From: Derxia gummosa DSM 723
Lineage (GTDB): Bacteria; Pseudomonadota; Gammaproteobacteria; Burkholderiales; Burkholderiaceae_E
NCBI RefSeq assembly: GCF_000482785.1
Contig: NZ_AXWS01000015.1
Coordinates: forward strand, 124,001 to 188,000
Length of the DNA: 64,000 nucleotides
Direction: 5' to 3'
Part shown: one piece after another, positions 29,501 to 37,856 of the stretch
Layout of the letters: the number at the start of each line of letters is the position of its first letter
How positions within the stretch are numbered: the stretch's first letter is position 1
Position numbers and translations under genes: made by a program
The notes under the pieces: generated by a model
Seen by the model: only the letters and a program-made list of their open reading frames with translations
Database searches by the model: none
What the model was told of the DNA's origin: nothing

Positions 29501-30741
29501 TGAACGCGGTGCGCGCCAAGGCAATCGCCAAGGGCCTGATCGCGGCCGATGCGCCCATCACCGACGCCCAGGTGGCCGAACTCGTGTTCGCGCCCGGCTT
29601 CACGACCGCGACCGAGGTCACCTCGCTCGCGGGCCGGGGTGTCGGCATGGACGTGGTGCGCGCCGAAGCCGGCGCGCTCGGCGGCCGGGTGCTGATCGAC
29701 AACCATCCGGGCCAGGGCGTGACCTTCACGATCCGCCTGCCGCTCACGCTGGCCGTCACCCAGGTGGTGCTGGTGCGCGCGGGCGGTCGGCTGCATGCGA
29801 TTCCGGCGGTGCTCGTGGGGCTGGTGCAGCAGCTGCGCTCGCCCCAGCTCGTCGCGGCCTACAACAGCGGCCGGCTCGACGTGGGCGGCCAGCCGGCCGA
29901 TTTCGCGTATCTGCCGGCGCTGCTCGGCGATCACGACAGCCATGCGATCGCGCAGCGCTATTCACCGGTCATGACGCTGGAGTCGGGCGACCGGCGCGTC
30001 GCGCTGCACGTCGACGAAGTCGTCGGCAACCAGGAAGTGGTCGTCAAGAACATCGGTCCGCAGCTCGCGCGGATGGTCGGCATCACCGGCGCGACCGTGC
30101 TCGGCTCGGGCGACGTGGTGCTCATCATCGATCCGGTGCAGCTCGTCGAGCGGCTCGGCGTCACGCCGCGCCTGCCGACCGGTGTCGGGGCGGACGCGGT
30201 GGCGTCGGTCGAAAGTGCCGTGCCGGTCGATGCGGCGGACGCTGGCGAGGCTGGCGGGGTGGCAAGCGTCGCGGGCGTGGCACCGGCTGCCCAGCCGGTG
30301 GGCGCGCCGCGCGCCGTCAGGCCGCGCGCAGCCGACGCGGCGCTCGCCGCGCTGCCGGTCGCGATGGTGGTGGACGATTCGATCACCGTGCGTCGCGTCA
30401 CCCAGCGTCTGCTCCAGCGCGAGGGCTATCAGGTCGTGCTCGCCAAGGACGGCGTGGATGCGCTGGAACAGCTCCAGGAATTCCGCCCGGACGTGATGCT
30501 GGTGGACATCGAGATGCCCCGCATGGACGGCTTCGACCTCACGCGCAACGTGCGTTCCGACTCGCGCATCGCCGATGTGCCGATCGTGATGATCACCTCG
30601 CGCACGGCCGACAAGCACCGCAACCACGCGCTCGAACTGGGCGTGAATGCCTATCTCGGCAAGCCCTACCGTGAAGACGAGCTGCTCGCCGTCATGCGCG
30701 GGCTGATCGAGGCGCATCGCGCGGCGGCCGAGGAAGTCTGA
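23512..30741 (+). CDS. chpA: ChpA/PilL hybrid chemosensory kinase
   Basis: A 2409-residue CheA-like kinase of the twitching-motility pathway. The N-terminal ~700 residues are helical and Hpt-like without a clear phospho-His. Three Hpt domains follow: His787 (SFHTLKGSSRM), His1220 in a variant site (AHSLAGCSA), and His1485 (LHTVKGSARM). Long Ala/Pro/Asp linkers separate them. Then come the dimerisation helices, HATPase with N-box HLLRNSVVHG (about 1946), G-boxes (DDGAGID, GRGVGMDVV), a CheW domain (about 2078-2220) and a receiver with Asp2332 (LVDIEMPRMDG). A T9 tract at 26118-26126 sits at codons 869-872; adding or removing one T gives an immediate stop. Confidence 0.95.
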   Translation: MTTANVPTGIDTGPLSWVIDEVRQALDSSLTGLRNFASHPDEATPLRMARTHLHQAHGALQMVDLDGVSQITALGERAFDRFTDAPELCTEANVAIIDSAFHGLVEYLDDLLAGQPHQPVRLYPQYRDLAALVGIDRAHPADLFFPNLAERVLDDDACEPVDEPARLAPARASYERGLLKLLRNIDPASAAAEMGRAVRNFRAAQTPGAARSFWTVLHALCEGIADGSVAPSDLHLKRLAARVNMQMRRAVNGQPALAERLLADALFHLSASDSPSPEIARVRNTFRLASVPRDYEHAHYGRVDARVVKRAKEQLGAVRSSWDRYVGGKAAEAESLLRQARMFGELAGELGEPGIATVSAAVTGVAETCAAAPGVATADLAIETATAILFLEHGLDTFNRLSPEYAERADTIAARLRHALAGEPSTESVAWLAELSREAHERSTMATLVNEIQTNLRAIEQALDAFFRDPSRRDGLGNCAALLAQSAGALALLDHETAHQAMEDCRAAIERFADPTVEADPAEFDRVAQTFGALGFVVDSLRQPTGAPHPELERDPERGGWRVKGVETPRRGLTETVPPPLHIRPEAPTEQPAEVTLAPLAPDEPFAELTEVVEVVEAAAPPEEGEAGIDGAHASVENELRDCIAGARAAFDRLRAAPDDAARAAELRGLLTQIRQDADLVDDARLQTAAANAIALAGQLGPEGSIEALGLALAGLDIDSAPATVAAPDAATLALAAADDETIDAELLDIFLGEAREVLDTIDAALGRCKGDPGHQGNLTTLRRSFHTLKGSSRMVGLRQFGEAGWAMEQVYNLWLAEERPGDPALFGLTHAAHRQMGSWIDQIAAGQVHAVQPDRLIAAADRVRAGEHFFLTGENTFAAPDSPVYPAPPYDHEPSFDPDFKNDDGLYPGFRFRDEIGPALTAETGDAPADSGLAPPPADAPLAAPVDVAGTLPELPAARLSPDLEALLSTPPEPGELLDLPTGFLAGSSLVRGMAHEPGVDLPVEAAQHEAAPQAATDEVTLTTDPPADGASGAVGMPTPDGDAQIPDGACPATEAHLHDDTAPVDAPAPDDSTPTPEAALPVEAAMPNAPLPAADDPADPATTEPDPPSAGFDDFAEAEARHAQEVSLLQTDLDPLLPLDTADADGTDLALPEPVADAEPPAVNPDERRIGPLVIPTQLYEIYLAEADDCLRILQQEAERWRHFPDGRLQEPAVRSAHSLAGCSATAGLIPVHELAGCVEKLLQAARRGHIVPVSAEFDTLEAALDGLAAMLHRFAAGVHPDAEPALIARVHELALRWNEIADAGERTPAIRSAETRLDDFGADLDLQLDIELPVDGVAPDATQHVGFAPKDLFSRSIGSIDLDLSALADEPVASPEGAAAQPAIARPVGTASVVSSVVAAMPPGIATAGAAPAPRAAKQEEKPARARADDIELPDDEIDPDLIDIFIEEGRDYMPRIEQGLQALIDMPADDARLAAVLRALHTVKGSARMAGAMRLGALCHDIESRAEAARETPTAELFDDLLHRFDNAYAEFARLSGEESVFETAPDEPLPGNAAFAAPAGDAIDDDRDAQAIASDTEPASHVAFGAVAGIGRAPDDVAPREAGTALAGASSDGGAHDTDAATLDVSPPPMPDPAPAPSSFRWPVAPLTDPDGPLYQADDVREPVQPSGAAEPVASDTGAVTVAGIDIGASADGAAVLASSDEASRADAIAAAAAMPPPAQPVASSVALAQPVAVSAPAAAAQAAAQRQQRQQALVRVRSDLLDRLVNNAGEVSIARARLENDLGTVKGALGDLTDNVDRLRAQLREIEIAAEAQMSSRMEAEKEAGRSFDPLEFDRFSRLQELTRMLAESVSDVQTLQQNIVKGMDGANKGLLGQARLTRELQEDLMRVRMVPVDSAAERLYRVVRQSAKEVGKRVNLELRGATVELDRGVLERMTGPFEHLLRNSVVHGIESRERRVAAGKPEAGTIVISVRQRGNEVELAFEDDGAGIDVNAVRAKAIAKGLIAADAPITDAQVAELVFAPGFTTATEVTSLAGRGVGMDVVRAEAGALGGRVLIDNHPGQGVTFTIRLPLTLAVTQVVLVRAGGRLHAIPAVLVGLVQQLRSPQLVAAYNSGRLDVGGQPADFAYLPALLGDHDSHAIAQRYSPVMTLESGDRRVALHVDEVVGNQEVVVKNIGPQLARMVGITGATVLGSGDVVLIIDPVQLVERLGVTPRLPTGVGADAVASVESAVPVDAADAGEAGGVASVAGVAPAAQPVGAPRAVRPRAADAALAALPVAMVVDDSITVRRVTQRLLQREGYQVVLAKDGVDALEQLQEFRPDVMLVDIEMPRMDGFDLTRNVRSDSRIADVPIVMITSRTADKHRNHALELGVNAYLGKPYREDELLAVMRGLIEAHRAAAEEV
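26118..26126 (+). repeat. T9 homopolymer tract inside chpA
   Basis: Nine consecutive T in a gene of about 72 percent G+C, read CAT TTT TTT TTG. With eight T the frame becomes CAT TTT TTT TGA; with ten it becomes CAT then three TTT, GAC CGG TGA. Either slip truncates the protein near residue 871, before the second and third Hpt domains and the kinase. This is the longest A/T homopolymer I noticed in the window. Confidence 0.9.
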
Positions 30742-30779
30742 GCGCCTGCGACCACGCGACGGCGTGAGCCGACCCTGCC

Positions 30780-30812
30780 CGACGGCCGGTGGCGCCCCAG
30801 CCCCGGCCGTCG
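30780..30812. terminator. Hairpin between convergent chpA and trmL
   Basis: CGACGGCCGG (30780-30789) pairs perfectly with CCGGCCGTCG (30803-30812) across a 13-base loop. It lies 38 bp after the chpA stop and over 100 bp from the trmL stop. No T-run follows, so termination would need Rho or other help. I see no gene in 30742-30918. Confidence 0.35.
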
Positions 30813-30918
30813 TCGCTTGTGCGATGGCCCGGGACGCAGGGCCGATATGGCGACGGTGGCGCGGCCGGTCGTGGAGCGCGTTGCGGGACTGCCCGCTCGC
30901 GCCGGTCGTCCGTCCCGG

Positions 30919-31389
30919 CTATTCGCCGCCCGCGAAGCCGTTCTGCCGCCAGGCTTCGAACACCACGACCGCCACCGCGTTCGACAGGTTGAGCGAGCGG
31001 TTGCCGGGCTGCATCGGCAGGCGCAGGCGCTGCTCGGGCGGAAAGCGGTCGCGCAGTCCGGGCGCGAGGCCGCGTGATTCGCTGCCGAACACGAACACGT
31101 CGCCGGGCTGGAAGGTCAGCGAGTGCGCCGGCCGCGAGGCATGGCGGCTGAGCGCGAACATGCGCGCCGGATCGGGCGTGACGGCGGCGAGGAATGCGTC
31201 CCAGCCGGCATGGGTGCGCACGCGCGCGTACTCGTGATAGTCGAGCCCGGCGCGCCGCAGCTTCGCGTCGTCGAGTTCGAAGCCGAGCGGCTCGATCAGA
31301 TGCAGCCGCGCGCCGGTGTTGGCGCACAGGCGGATCACGTTGCCGGTGTTGGGCGGGATTTCGGGCTCGACGAGCACCACATCGAACAT
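30919..31389 (-). CDS. trmL: tRNA (cytidine(34)-2'-O)-methyltransferase
   Basis: SPOUT methyltransferase that 2'-O-methylates the wobble base of leucine tRNAs. The 156 residues match TrmL: VLVEPEIPPNTGNVIRLCAN, LHLIEPLGFELDD, VFVFGSESRGLAP, and the knot segment LPMQPGNRSLNLSNAVAVVV. ATG at 31389 is one base after the comF stop, so they form an operon. Confidence 0.94.
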   Translation of the reverse strand: MFDVVLVEPEIPPNTGNVIRLCANTGARLHLIEPLGFELDDAKLRRAGLDYHEYARVRTHAGWDAFLAAVTPDPARMFALSRHASRPAHSLTFQPGDVFVFGSESRGLAPGLRDRFPPEQRLRLPMQPGNRSLNLSNAVAVVVFEAWRQNGFAGGE

Positions 31390-31390
31390 G

Positions 31391-32326
31391 TCAGGAACCT
31401 TCTTCGGAATCGGGCGGCGGCGTGCGCAGCGCGGCGATCGCGGCCAGCACCGGCAGACGCAGCGGCGCAAGCGCGCGGGCAGCCTCGGCCAGCGTCGCGC
31501 CTGTCGTCAGCACATCGTCGACGAGGGCCACGCGCCGGCCGGCGAGCCGCGCATGCGCGCCGGGCGCAAGCGCGAAGGCGTCGGCCACGGCCCGGACGCG
31601 GGCCGCGCGGCCGAGCGTGGCGATGGCCGGCGTGTCGCGCCGCCGCAGGAGGGCGCCATTGTCCACGCTCGCGCCGGTCGCGTCGGCCAGCATGCGGGCG
31701 ATCTGCCGCGCCTGGTTGTGGCCGCGTGCCGCGAGCCGTGACGGCGCGAGCGGAATCGGCAGCAGTACCCAGCCGGCAAGGTCGATGCGGCGGGCACGCG
31801 CCGCGCACGCGATCAGCAACGCGAGCGGCGCCGCATGCGCGAGCTGGCCGCCGTACTTGAGGCCGCGGTCGATCGCGTCCCAGGGCGGCGCATAGCTCGC
31901 GCCGACCAGCGCGAAATCCCAGGGCGGGACACTCGCGGCGCAGCGCCGGCACAGCGGCGGGGCCGAGAACGGGCCGGCGAGGTGTGGCAGCGCGGTCGGG
32001 CCAGCTGTGGTCGGGATGCCGGTGGGCGAGTCGGGTGCGGCGTCGGCTGCGTTGGCGCGGAAGTCGCCGGGAGGCCGCTTCCGGGCAGTCGGCATGCCCG
32101 GCCGGATCTCCTCCGCGCAGGCCGCGCAGCGTGGGATCCGCCGCTCGATGCGCCGCGCGAAGCGCAGGCAGGGTACGCACAGTCCGTGCGCCCCGGCCTG
32201 GTCGTCGCAGGCCACGCAGCGGTTGCCGAAGGCAGCGGCGGCCAGCGTGCGCATGAACATGCGCGGCGAATGCAGCTTCAGCTGCGAGGCGTGGCGGGCG
32301 AGGGCGGGCGGATCGGCGGCTGGCAT
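31391..32326 (-). CDS. comF: ComF/GntX-family phosphoribosyltransferase-like protein
   Basis: An N-terminal zinc-ribbon (CVACDDQ, CVPCLRF, CAAC, later CRRC) is followed by a type I phosphoribosyltransferase fold with PRPP loop RVALVDDVLTTGATLAEAA. The substrate of ComF proteins is unknown; in naturally transformable bacteria they help import single-stranded DNA. The 311-residue chain is longer than usual because of a Pro/Ala insert (about residues 70-110) between the Zn parts. It precedes trmL and is divergent from the methyltransferase gene. Confidence 0.85.
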   Translation of the reverse strand: MPAADPPALARHASQLKLHSPRMFMRTLAAAAFGNRCVACDDQAGAHGLCVPCLRFARRIERRIPRCAACAEEIRPGMPTARKRPPGDFRANAADAAPDSPTGIPTTAGPTALPHLAGPFSAPPLCRRCAASVPPWDFALVGASYAPPWDAIDRGLKYGGQLAHAAPLALLIACAARARRIDLAGWVLLPIPLAPSRLAARGHNQARQIARMLADATGASVDNGALLRRRDTPAIATLGRAARVRAVADAFALAPGAHARLAGRRVALVDDVLTTGATLAEAARALAPLRLPVLAAIAALRTPPPDSEEGS

Positions 32327-32425
32327 GGGGGCGGCGAAGGCGGGATGGCCGGGGCGGCCGGGATGACCACGCCGGGGCAGGGCCGTGACGGGCGGCCATC
32401 CTCACGCGTGGCACCATCGCGCGCC

Positions 32426-33433
32426 ATGACTTCCGCCACCTCCCGCTCCAACGCCGGCCTGATCGACCCGCTGGCCGCCCGCCTCCAGTTCGAACGCCGC
32501 GCGCGCGGTTTCGATGCCCACGACTTCTTCCATCGCGAGGTCGAATCACGGTTGCTCGAACGGCTCGATCCGTTGCGCATCGAGCCGACGCGGGCCATCG
32601 ACCTCGGTTGCGGTACCGGCCATGCGCTCGGCGTGCTGGCCGAGCGCTATCCGCGCGCCGACTGGACAGCGGTCGATCTCGCGGGCGGCATGCTGGCGCG
32701 AGCCCGGGTCCGCGCGCGCGAGGCGGCCGGCCTCGGTGGCACCGTCGCGCGGCTGCTCGGGCGGGTCGGCATGGGCGGCATCGCCCAGCGCGTGCCAGCG
32801 ACGCGGCCGGGCGCCGCGAGCCTTGCCGGCGCGGGCTTCGTGCAGGCCGACTTCGCGCGCCTGCCCTTCGCCGACAACAGCTTCGACCTGCTCTGGTCAA
32901 ACCTCGCGCTGCATTACGCGCCCGACATCGGCCGCGTCGTCGGCGAGTGGTCGCGCATCGCGCGGCCCGGCGCGGCGCTGATGTTCAGCTGCCTCGGCCC
33001 CGACAGCCTGCGCGAGTTGCGCGCGATCTGGCCCGGTGACGCACCGCGTGCCTTCGTGCCCTTCGCCGACATGCACGATCTCGGCGATCTCATGGTCCAC
33101 AGCGGCTTCGTCGATCCGGTCATGGGCATGGAGCGCATCACGCTCACCTACGCCGATCCGACGCGCCTGTTGTCCGAACTCCGCGCGCTGACCGGCAATC
33201 CGCTCGCCGCGCGCGCGCCGCGCCTGCACGCACGCCGGCTGCGCGCCGACTTCCTCGCCGCGCTCGACGGCGCGCGCAACGCCGACGGCGTCATCCCCGT
33301 CACGATCGAAGTCGTGTACGGCCACGCCTGGGCCGGCGAGCCACGCCAGAAGCGCGAGCCGCTGCCCGGCGGCGGCGAGATCGCGTCGGTGCCGGTCGCT
33401 AGCCTCAAGCGTGGCGGTCGTCCGAACGCCTGA
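32426..33433 (+). CDS. bioC: BioC-like SAM-dependent methyltransferase
   Basis: Class I methyltransferase with SAM loop AIDLGCGTGHALGVLAE, acidic ribose ligand in TAVDLAGGML, and SFDLLWSNLALHYAPD (motif IV). The best family fit is malonyl-ACP O-methyltransferase BioC, the first step of pimeloyl synthesis for biotin; an NDUFAF5-like protein hydroxylase is the alternative. At 335 residues it is longer than E. coli BioC, with an insert (about residues 90-130) after the acidic strand. It is divergent from comF, its usual neighbour in Burkholderiales. Confidence 0.7.
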   Translation: MTSATSRSNAGLIDPLAARLQFERRARGFDAHDFFHREVESRLLERLDPLRIEPTRAIDLGCGTGHALGVLAERYPRADWTAVDLAGGMLARARVRAREAAGLGGTVARLLGRVGMGGIAQRVPATRPGAASLAGAGFVQADFARLPFADNSFDLLWSNLALHYAPDIGRVVGEWSRIARPGAALMFSCLGPDSLRELRAIWPGDAPRAFVPFADMHDLGDLMVHSGFVDPVMGMERITLTYADPTRLLSELRALTGNPLAARAPRLHARRLRADFLAALDGARNADGVIPVTIEVVYGHAWAGEPRQKREPLPGGGEIASVPVASLKRGGRPNA

Positions 33434-33731
33434 GCGCATCGCGCCGGCTGTTCGATCAGGCGGCGGCGCCCTTCCGCTTGCGGCCGCGCGGCGCGTGTCC
33501 GCGGCTGCGGCACCGCCTTGAGCGCCGGCCTTGGCTGGCAACCGGCGCCGCACGACAAGGCTCGCGAGCTTCGGTCCGATGTTGCCGACCGTAAGCGCCC
33601 GTGCGCCCGGCCCGCGCGCCCGCCGAGACTCGCAACGCGTACCGCGAGCCCCCGGGCCGGCCATGGCGACCACCGTCGCGGCGGCCGCACCCGAGGGGAA
33701 GCCCCCGGTGCGCGGGGCAGGCGAGTGTTCC
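33434..33731. other. Non-coding gap before the oxidase operon
   Basis: About 460 bp lie between the methyltransferase stop and the ctaC start. I found no convincing gene in this first part on either strand: the open frames are short and Arg/Ala/Pro-rich, with no ribosome site or family motif. The last 160 bp hold the promoter and hairpin described separately. Confidence 0.5.
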
Positions 33732-33764
33732 TATGATCGGCTCGCCTTTGTCGTCAGCCTGACG
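33732..33764 (+). promoter_or_regulatory. Putative oxidase-operon promoter and leader hairpin
   Basis: TATGAT at 33732-33737 is a fair -10, with no recognisable -35. Fifteen bases on, CGTCAGCCTGACG (33752-33764) forms a 5-bp inverted repeat and is then followed by TCAG. The same 13 bases occur at 8128-8140, at nearly the same distance below a TATAAT. Confidence 0.45.
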
Positions 33765-33894
33765 TCAGCCGCGCAAGCGGCCGGGCGGCGGCAAGGCGCG
33801 CCAACGTAGAACCGGCCGGGCGCCTCCAGCCCGATGTCGCGCAAGCCCGCGCGGCACCGTGAGGGCGTTCGACAGCCTCCATACGAGGGAGATC

Positions 33895-35037
33895 ATGCTC
33901 AGAACGCCGTGCCTCGCGCTCGCGCTCATCGCATCGACCCAGGCGGCCCGCGCGGCCGACGGGGTACAGAGCAAGTACAACCTCGCGCCGCCCATGTCGC
34001 CCATGGCGGAGGAGATCTACAGCCTCCACCACTACGTGATGGGCATCTGCGTCGCGATCTTCCTGTTCGTGTTCGCATGGATGTTCATCGCCATCCTGCG
34101 GCACCGGAAATCGGTCGGGCACCAGCCGGCCAACTTCCACGAGAACACGACGGTCGAGATCATCTGGACCGTCATTCCCTTCCTGATCGTCGTGGCCATC
34201 GCCGTGCCGGCCACGCGCATCGTCGTGGCGATGAAGGACACGTCGAGCGCCGACATCACGATCAAGGCCACCGGCTACCAGTGGAAATGGGGCTACGAAT
34301 ACCTGCGCGGCGAAGGCGAGGGCATCAGCTTCCTGAGCAATCTCGCCACGCCGCGCACCCAGCTCGCCTCGCTGTCCAACGACCGGGAGAGCAACGCCAA
34401 CTACCTGATCGAGGTCGATCAGCCGCTCGTGGTGCCGGTCGATTCCAAGATCCGTGTCATCACCACCGCGACCGACGTCATCCACGCCTGGTTCGTGCCG
34501 GCCTTCGCCGTGAAGCAGGACGCCATCCCCGGCTTCGTGCGCGACACTTGGTTTCGCGCCACGGCCGTCGGCACCTATCGTGGCCAGTGCGCCGAGCTGT
34601 GCGGCAAGGAGCATGCGTACATGCCCATCGTCGTGCAGGTGCTCTCGCGCGAGGATTACGCGGCCTGGGTGGCGAACAAGAAGCGCGAATTGCAAGCGCT
34701 TGCGGATGATCCGGCCAAGACCTGGCAGCTCGCCGAGCTGACCGCGCGCGGCAAGACCGTGTTCGAGACCAACTGCGCCGCCTGCCATCAGGCCAACGGC
34801 AGCGGCAACGCCGCGATCGGCGCGCCGGCGCTCGTCGGCAGCAAGGTGGTGACGGGCGCGCCGGCCGAGCAGATCGACGTGGTCCTGCACGGCCGCAACA
34901 ACCGCATGCCGCCGTGGCAGTCGCTGTCGGACGTGGAGCTGGCCTCGGTCATCACCTACACCAAGCATGCCTGGGGCAACAGCGTCGATCAGGTGATCCA
35001 GCCGCGCGACATCGCGGCGGCGCGCACGGCCAGGTAG
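33895..35037 (+). CDS. ctaC: Cytochrome c oxidase subunit II with fused cytochrome c
   Basis: Carries the dinuclear CuA centre that takes electrons from cytochrome c. Signal peptide (residues 1-20, ending QAARA), two TM helices (about 45-65 and 85-107), the aromatic GYQWKWGYEY, and the CuA site completed by CAELCGKEHAYM. A C-terminal class I cytochrome c domain has heme motif CAACH and distal Met in NNRMPPW. I start at ATG 33895 because GAGGGA lies 4 bp upstream and a proper signal peptide follows; a GTG at 33859 is less likely. Confidence 0.96.
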   Translation: MLRTPCLALALIASTQAARAADGVQSKYNLAPPMSPMAEEIYSLHHYVMGICVAIFLFVFAWMFIAILRHRKSVGHQPANFHENTTVEIIWTVIPFLIVVAIAVPATRIVVAMKDTSSADITIKATGYQWKWGYEYLRGEGEGISFLSNLATPRTQLASLSNDRESNANYLIEVDQPLVVPVDSKIRVITTATDVIHAWFVPAFAVKQDAIPGFVRDTWFRATAVGTYRGQCAELCGKEHAYMPIVVQVLSREDYAAWVANKKRELQALADDPAKTWQLAELTARGKTVFETNCAACHQANGSGNAAIGAPALVGSKVVTGAPAEQIDVVLHGRNNRMPPWQSLSDVELASVITYTKHAWGNSVDQVIQPRDIAAARTAR

Positions 35038-35166
35038 CCGGCGCCTCCCATACCAACAGGCGCCGCCCGCGACGGCGACGCCAGCAGAGCGAGGGCGATG
35101 GCCGACATGCCGGCCGTCGAAGATTCATCCCGATTGCGGCTTACAACCACGCCGCCGGAGAAGCCC

Positions 35167-36750
35167 ATGAGCGCAGTCCTGCCCGGCATCGAACATGACC
35201 CACACGCCCACGGCGCGCCCGAGGGCTGGCGGCGCTGGCTGTTCGCCACCAACCACAAGGACATCGGCACGCTCTACATGTGGTTCAGCTTCACGATGCT
35301 GCTGACCGGCGGCGTGCTCGCCCTCGGCATCCGCGCCGAGCTGTTCCAGCCCGGGCTGCAACTGTTCGAGCCCGAGCGCTTCAACCAGCTCACGACGATG
35401 CACGGCGTGATCATGGTGTTCGGCGCGATCATGCCGGCCTTCGTGGGCTTCGCGAACTGGATGGTGCCGCTGATGATCGGCTGCTCCGACATGGCCTTCG
35501 CGCGCATGAACAACTTCAGCTTCTGGCTCATGCCGCCGGCCGCGCTGCTGCTCGTCACGAGCTTCTTCGTGCCCGGCGGCGCGATGGCGGCGGGCTGGAC
35601 CATGTACGCGCCGCTCTCGACGCAGATGGGCATCGGCATGGACATGGCCATCTTCGCGCTGCACATCCTCGGCGCGAGTTCGATCATGGGCTCGATCAAC
35701 ATCATCGTGACCATCCTCAACATGCGCGCCCCGGGCATGACGCTCATGAAGATGCCGATGTTCGTGTGGACCTGGCTCATCACCGCCTATCTGCTCATCG
35801 CGGTGCTGCCGGTGCTCGCGGGCGCCATCACGATGGTGCTGACCGACCGCCATTTCGGCACGCATTTCTTCAACGCGGCGGGCGGCGGCGACCCGGTGAT
35901 GTTCCAGCACATCTTCTGGTTCTTCGGGCATCCGGAGGTCTACATCATGATCCTGCCCGCCTTCGGAATCATCTCGCACGTCATCCCGGCCTTCGCGCGC
36001 AAGCCGCTGTTCGGCTACAGCTCGATGGTCTATGCCACGGGCTCGATCGCCATCCTCTCGTTCATGGTCTGGGCCCACCACATGTTCACCACGGGCATGC
36101 CGGTGACAGGCCAGCTCTTCTTCATGTACGCGACGGCGCTTATCGCCGTGCCCACGGGCGTGAAGATCTTCAACTGGCTGGCCACGATGTGGCGCGGCGC
36201 GATGACCTTCGAGACGCCGATGCTGTTCGCGCTCGGCTTCATCTTCGTGTTCACGATCGGCGGGCTGACGGGCGTGATCCTGTCGGTCGCGCCCATCGAC
36301 ATCCAGTTGCAGGACACCTACTACGTCGTCGCGCACTTCCATTACGTGCTGGTGGCCGGCTCGCTGTTCGCGCTGTTCAGCGGCACCTACTACTGGCTGC
36401 CCAAGTGGACCGGCCATTACTACGACGAGAAGCTCGGCAAGCTGCACTTCTGGTGCTCGCTGATCTTCTTCAACGTCACCTTCTTCCCGATGCACTTCCT
36501 CGGCCTCGCGGGCATGCCGCGCCGCTATGCCGACTACCCGCTCCAATTCGCCGATTTCAACATGCTTGCAAGCGTCGGCGCCTTCGGCTTCGGGCTGTCG
36601 CAGCTCATCTTTTTGTGGGCGGTGCTCAAGTGCATCCGCGGCGGGCCGAAGGCGCCGCCCAATGCCTGGGAAGGCGCCGAGGGTCTCGAGTGGATGGTCG
36701 ATTCGCCCGCGCCCCACCACACCTACGAAGACCCGCCCATCGTCAAGTGA
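35167..36750 (+). CDS. ctaD: Cytochrome c oxidase subunit I
   Basis: Catalytic subunit with heme a, heme a3 and CuB; pumps protons. About 12 TM helices in 527 residues. Visible are [14 protein letters not shown], the heme a ligand region [11 protein letters not shown], the CuB/Tyr site [17 protein letters not shown], and [13 protein letters not shown] with the heme a3 ligand. ATG at 35167 is preceded by GGAGAAG. Confidence 0.98.
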   Translation: MSAVLPGIEHDPHAHGAPEGWRRWLFATNHKDIGTLYMWFSFTMLLTGGVLALGIRAELFQPGLQLFEPERFNQLTTMHGVIMVFGAIMPAFVGFANWMVPLMIGCSDMAFARMNNFSFWLMPPAALLLVTSFFVPGGAMAAGWTMYAPLSTQMGIGMDMAIFALHILGASSIMGSINIIVTILNMRAPGMTLMKMPMFVWTWLITAYLLIAVLPVLAGAITMVLTDRHFGTHFFNAAGGGDPVMFQHIFWFFGHPEVYIMILPAFGIISHVIPAFARKPLFGYSSMVYATGSIAILSFMVWAHHMFTTGMPVTGQLFFMYATALIAVPTGVKIFNWLATMWRGAMTFETPMLFALGFIFVFTIGGLTGVILSVAPIDIQLQDTYYVVAHFHYVLVAGSLFALFSGTYYWLPKWTGHYYDEKLGKLHFWCSLIFFNVTFFPMHFLGLAGMPRRYADYPLQFADFNMLASVGAFGFGLSQLIFLWAVLKCIRGGPKAPPNAWEGAEGLEWMVDSPAPHHTYEDPPIVK

Positions 36751-36761
36751 AGGAGGCCGCC

Positions 36762-36932
36762 ATGCAGCTCGACGACGAAATGATGGTCATGACCCTGAGG
36801 CCGGAACACGAGGCGCCCGCCGCCGATGACGCGCGCCGGCGCGCCGCGCTGCGCACCGGCTTGATCCTCGCCACGATTGCCGCCGTGTTCTTCGTCGGCA
36901 TCATCGTCAAGATCGGCCTGCTCGGCGCCTGA
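36762..36932 (+). CDS. Small single-span protein of the oxidase operon
   Basis: A 56-residue protein: an acidic N-terminal half, then one TM helix (about residues 32-50) ending KIGLLGA. AGGAGG is 5 bp before the ATG, an excellent ribosome site. A small protein at this exact place, between ctaD and ctaG, is common in Burkholderiales oxidase operons and is annotated as a small assembly protein. Its biochemical role is unknown. Confidence 0.8.
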   Translation: MQLDDEMMVMTLRPEHEAPAADDARRRAALRTGLILATIAAVFFVGIIVKIGLLGA

Positions 36933-36939
36933 GGCACGC

Positions 36940-37533
36940 ATGCCCGCCGCCCGCGTCGCCACGCTCAACGCCGTCATGCTGCGCAAGCTCGCGGTGATGG
37001 CGGCGGTGATGTTCGCCTTCGGCTTCGCGCTCGTGCCTTTCTACAAGTCGATCTGCGAACTCACGGGCGTCAACCGCATCGTCAAGGCCGACGCGGCCGA
37101 GACGGGCGCATCGGCGGTGGACGCGACGCGCACGGTCACGATCGAATTCGACGCCAGCCCGCGCGCCGACTGGAGCTTTCGCCCGGTGCGGCATTCGCTC
37201 GACGCGCATCCGGGCGAGCTGGTGACGATCGAATACGAGATCACCAACCATGCCGCGCGCGACATCGTCGGCCAGGCCATCCCGAGCTACGCGCCGGTGC
37301 AGGCCGCCGCCCATCTGCGCAAGCTGGAGTGCTTCTGCTTTCGCCAGCAGCTGCTGCGCGCGGGCGAGACGCGGCGCTTTCCGGTCGTGTTTGTGATTGA
37401 CCGCGCGTTGCCGCGCGAAGTGGCCACGGTGACGCTGTCGTACACCTTCTTCGAGATTCCGGGCGGCTCGCTCGCCGCCGTCGGCGGCGCGCGCAGCGGC
37501 GCCACGACCGCCCGCGCCGGAGACGGAGCGTGA
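36940..37533 (+). CDS. ctaG: Cytochrome c oxidase assembly protein CtaG/Cox11
   Basis: Copper chaperone that inserts CuB into subunit I. One N-terminal TM helix (about residues 15-33) ending FALVPFYKSICELTG, then a periplasmic Ig-like domain. The copper motif is ECFCFRQQ. The ATG at 36940 is 7 bp after the small protein. Its stop overlaps the next gene's GTG by four bases. Confidence 0.95.
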   Translation: MPAARVATLNAVMLRKLAVMAAVMFAFGFALVPFYKSICELTGVNRIVKADAAETGASAVDATRTVTIEFDASPRADWSFRPVRHSLDAHPGELVTIEYEITNHAARDIVGQAIPSYAPVQAAAHLRKLECFCFRQQLLRAGETRRFPVVFVIDRALPREVATVTLSYTFFEIPGGSLAAVGGARSGATTARAGDGA

Positions 37534-37814
37534 GCCGCGATGACGACCACGATCGCCCCGACCCCGATGCCGCAGCGCGCGATCCGCGCGCCGATGCCCG
37601 CGCGCCGGCCGAGGCCGGTGCGCCGTCGCCTCGCGCCAGCCTCGGCCAGGTCGCGCGCGCGGTGTTCTGGTCGTTCTTCGGCGTGCGGCGCGGGGCCGCG
37701 CATGCGGAGGACTTCGCGCGCATCCGGCCGATGCAGCTGGTCATCGTCGGCATCGCGGCGGGCCTGCTGTTCGTGCTCGCGCTGGTGGCCATCGTCCGGC
37801 TGGTGCTGGCCTGA
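37530..37814 (+). CDS. DUF2970-type membrane protein
   Basis: A 94-residue protein with a charged Asp/Arg/Ala-rich N-terminal half. The conserved block QVARAVFWSFFGVRRGAAHA is followed by one TM helix near the C-terminus. Its GTG start overlaps the ctaG stop (GTGA). Genes of this kind sit between ctaG and ctaE in many betaproteobacteria; the function is unknown but probably serves oxidase assembly. Confidence 0.82.
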   Translation: MSRDDDHDRPDPDAAARDPRADARAPAEAGAPSPRASLGQVARAVFWSFFGVRRGAAHAEDFARIRPMQLVIVGIAAGLLFVLALVAIVRLVLA

Positions 37815-37856
37815 ACCCGAAGATCGAATGCAGCTTCAACCGTGGGAGTCGAGATC

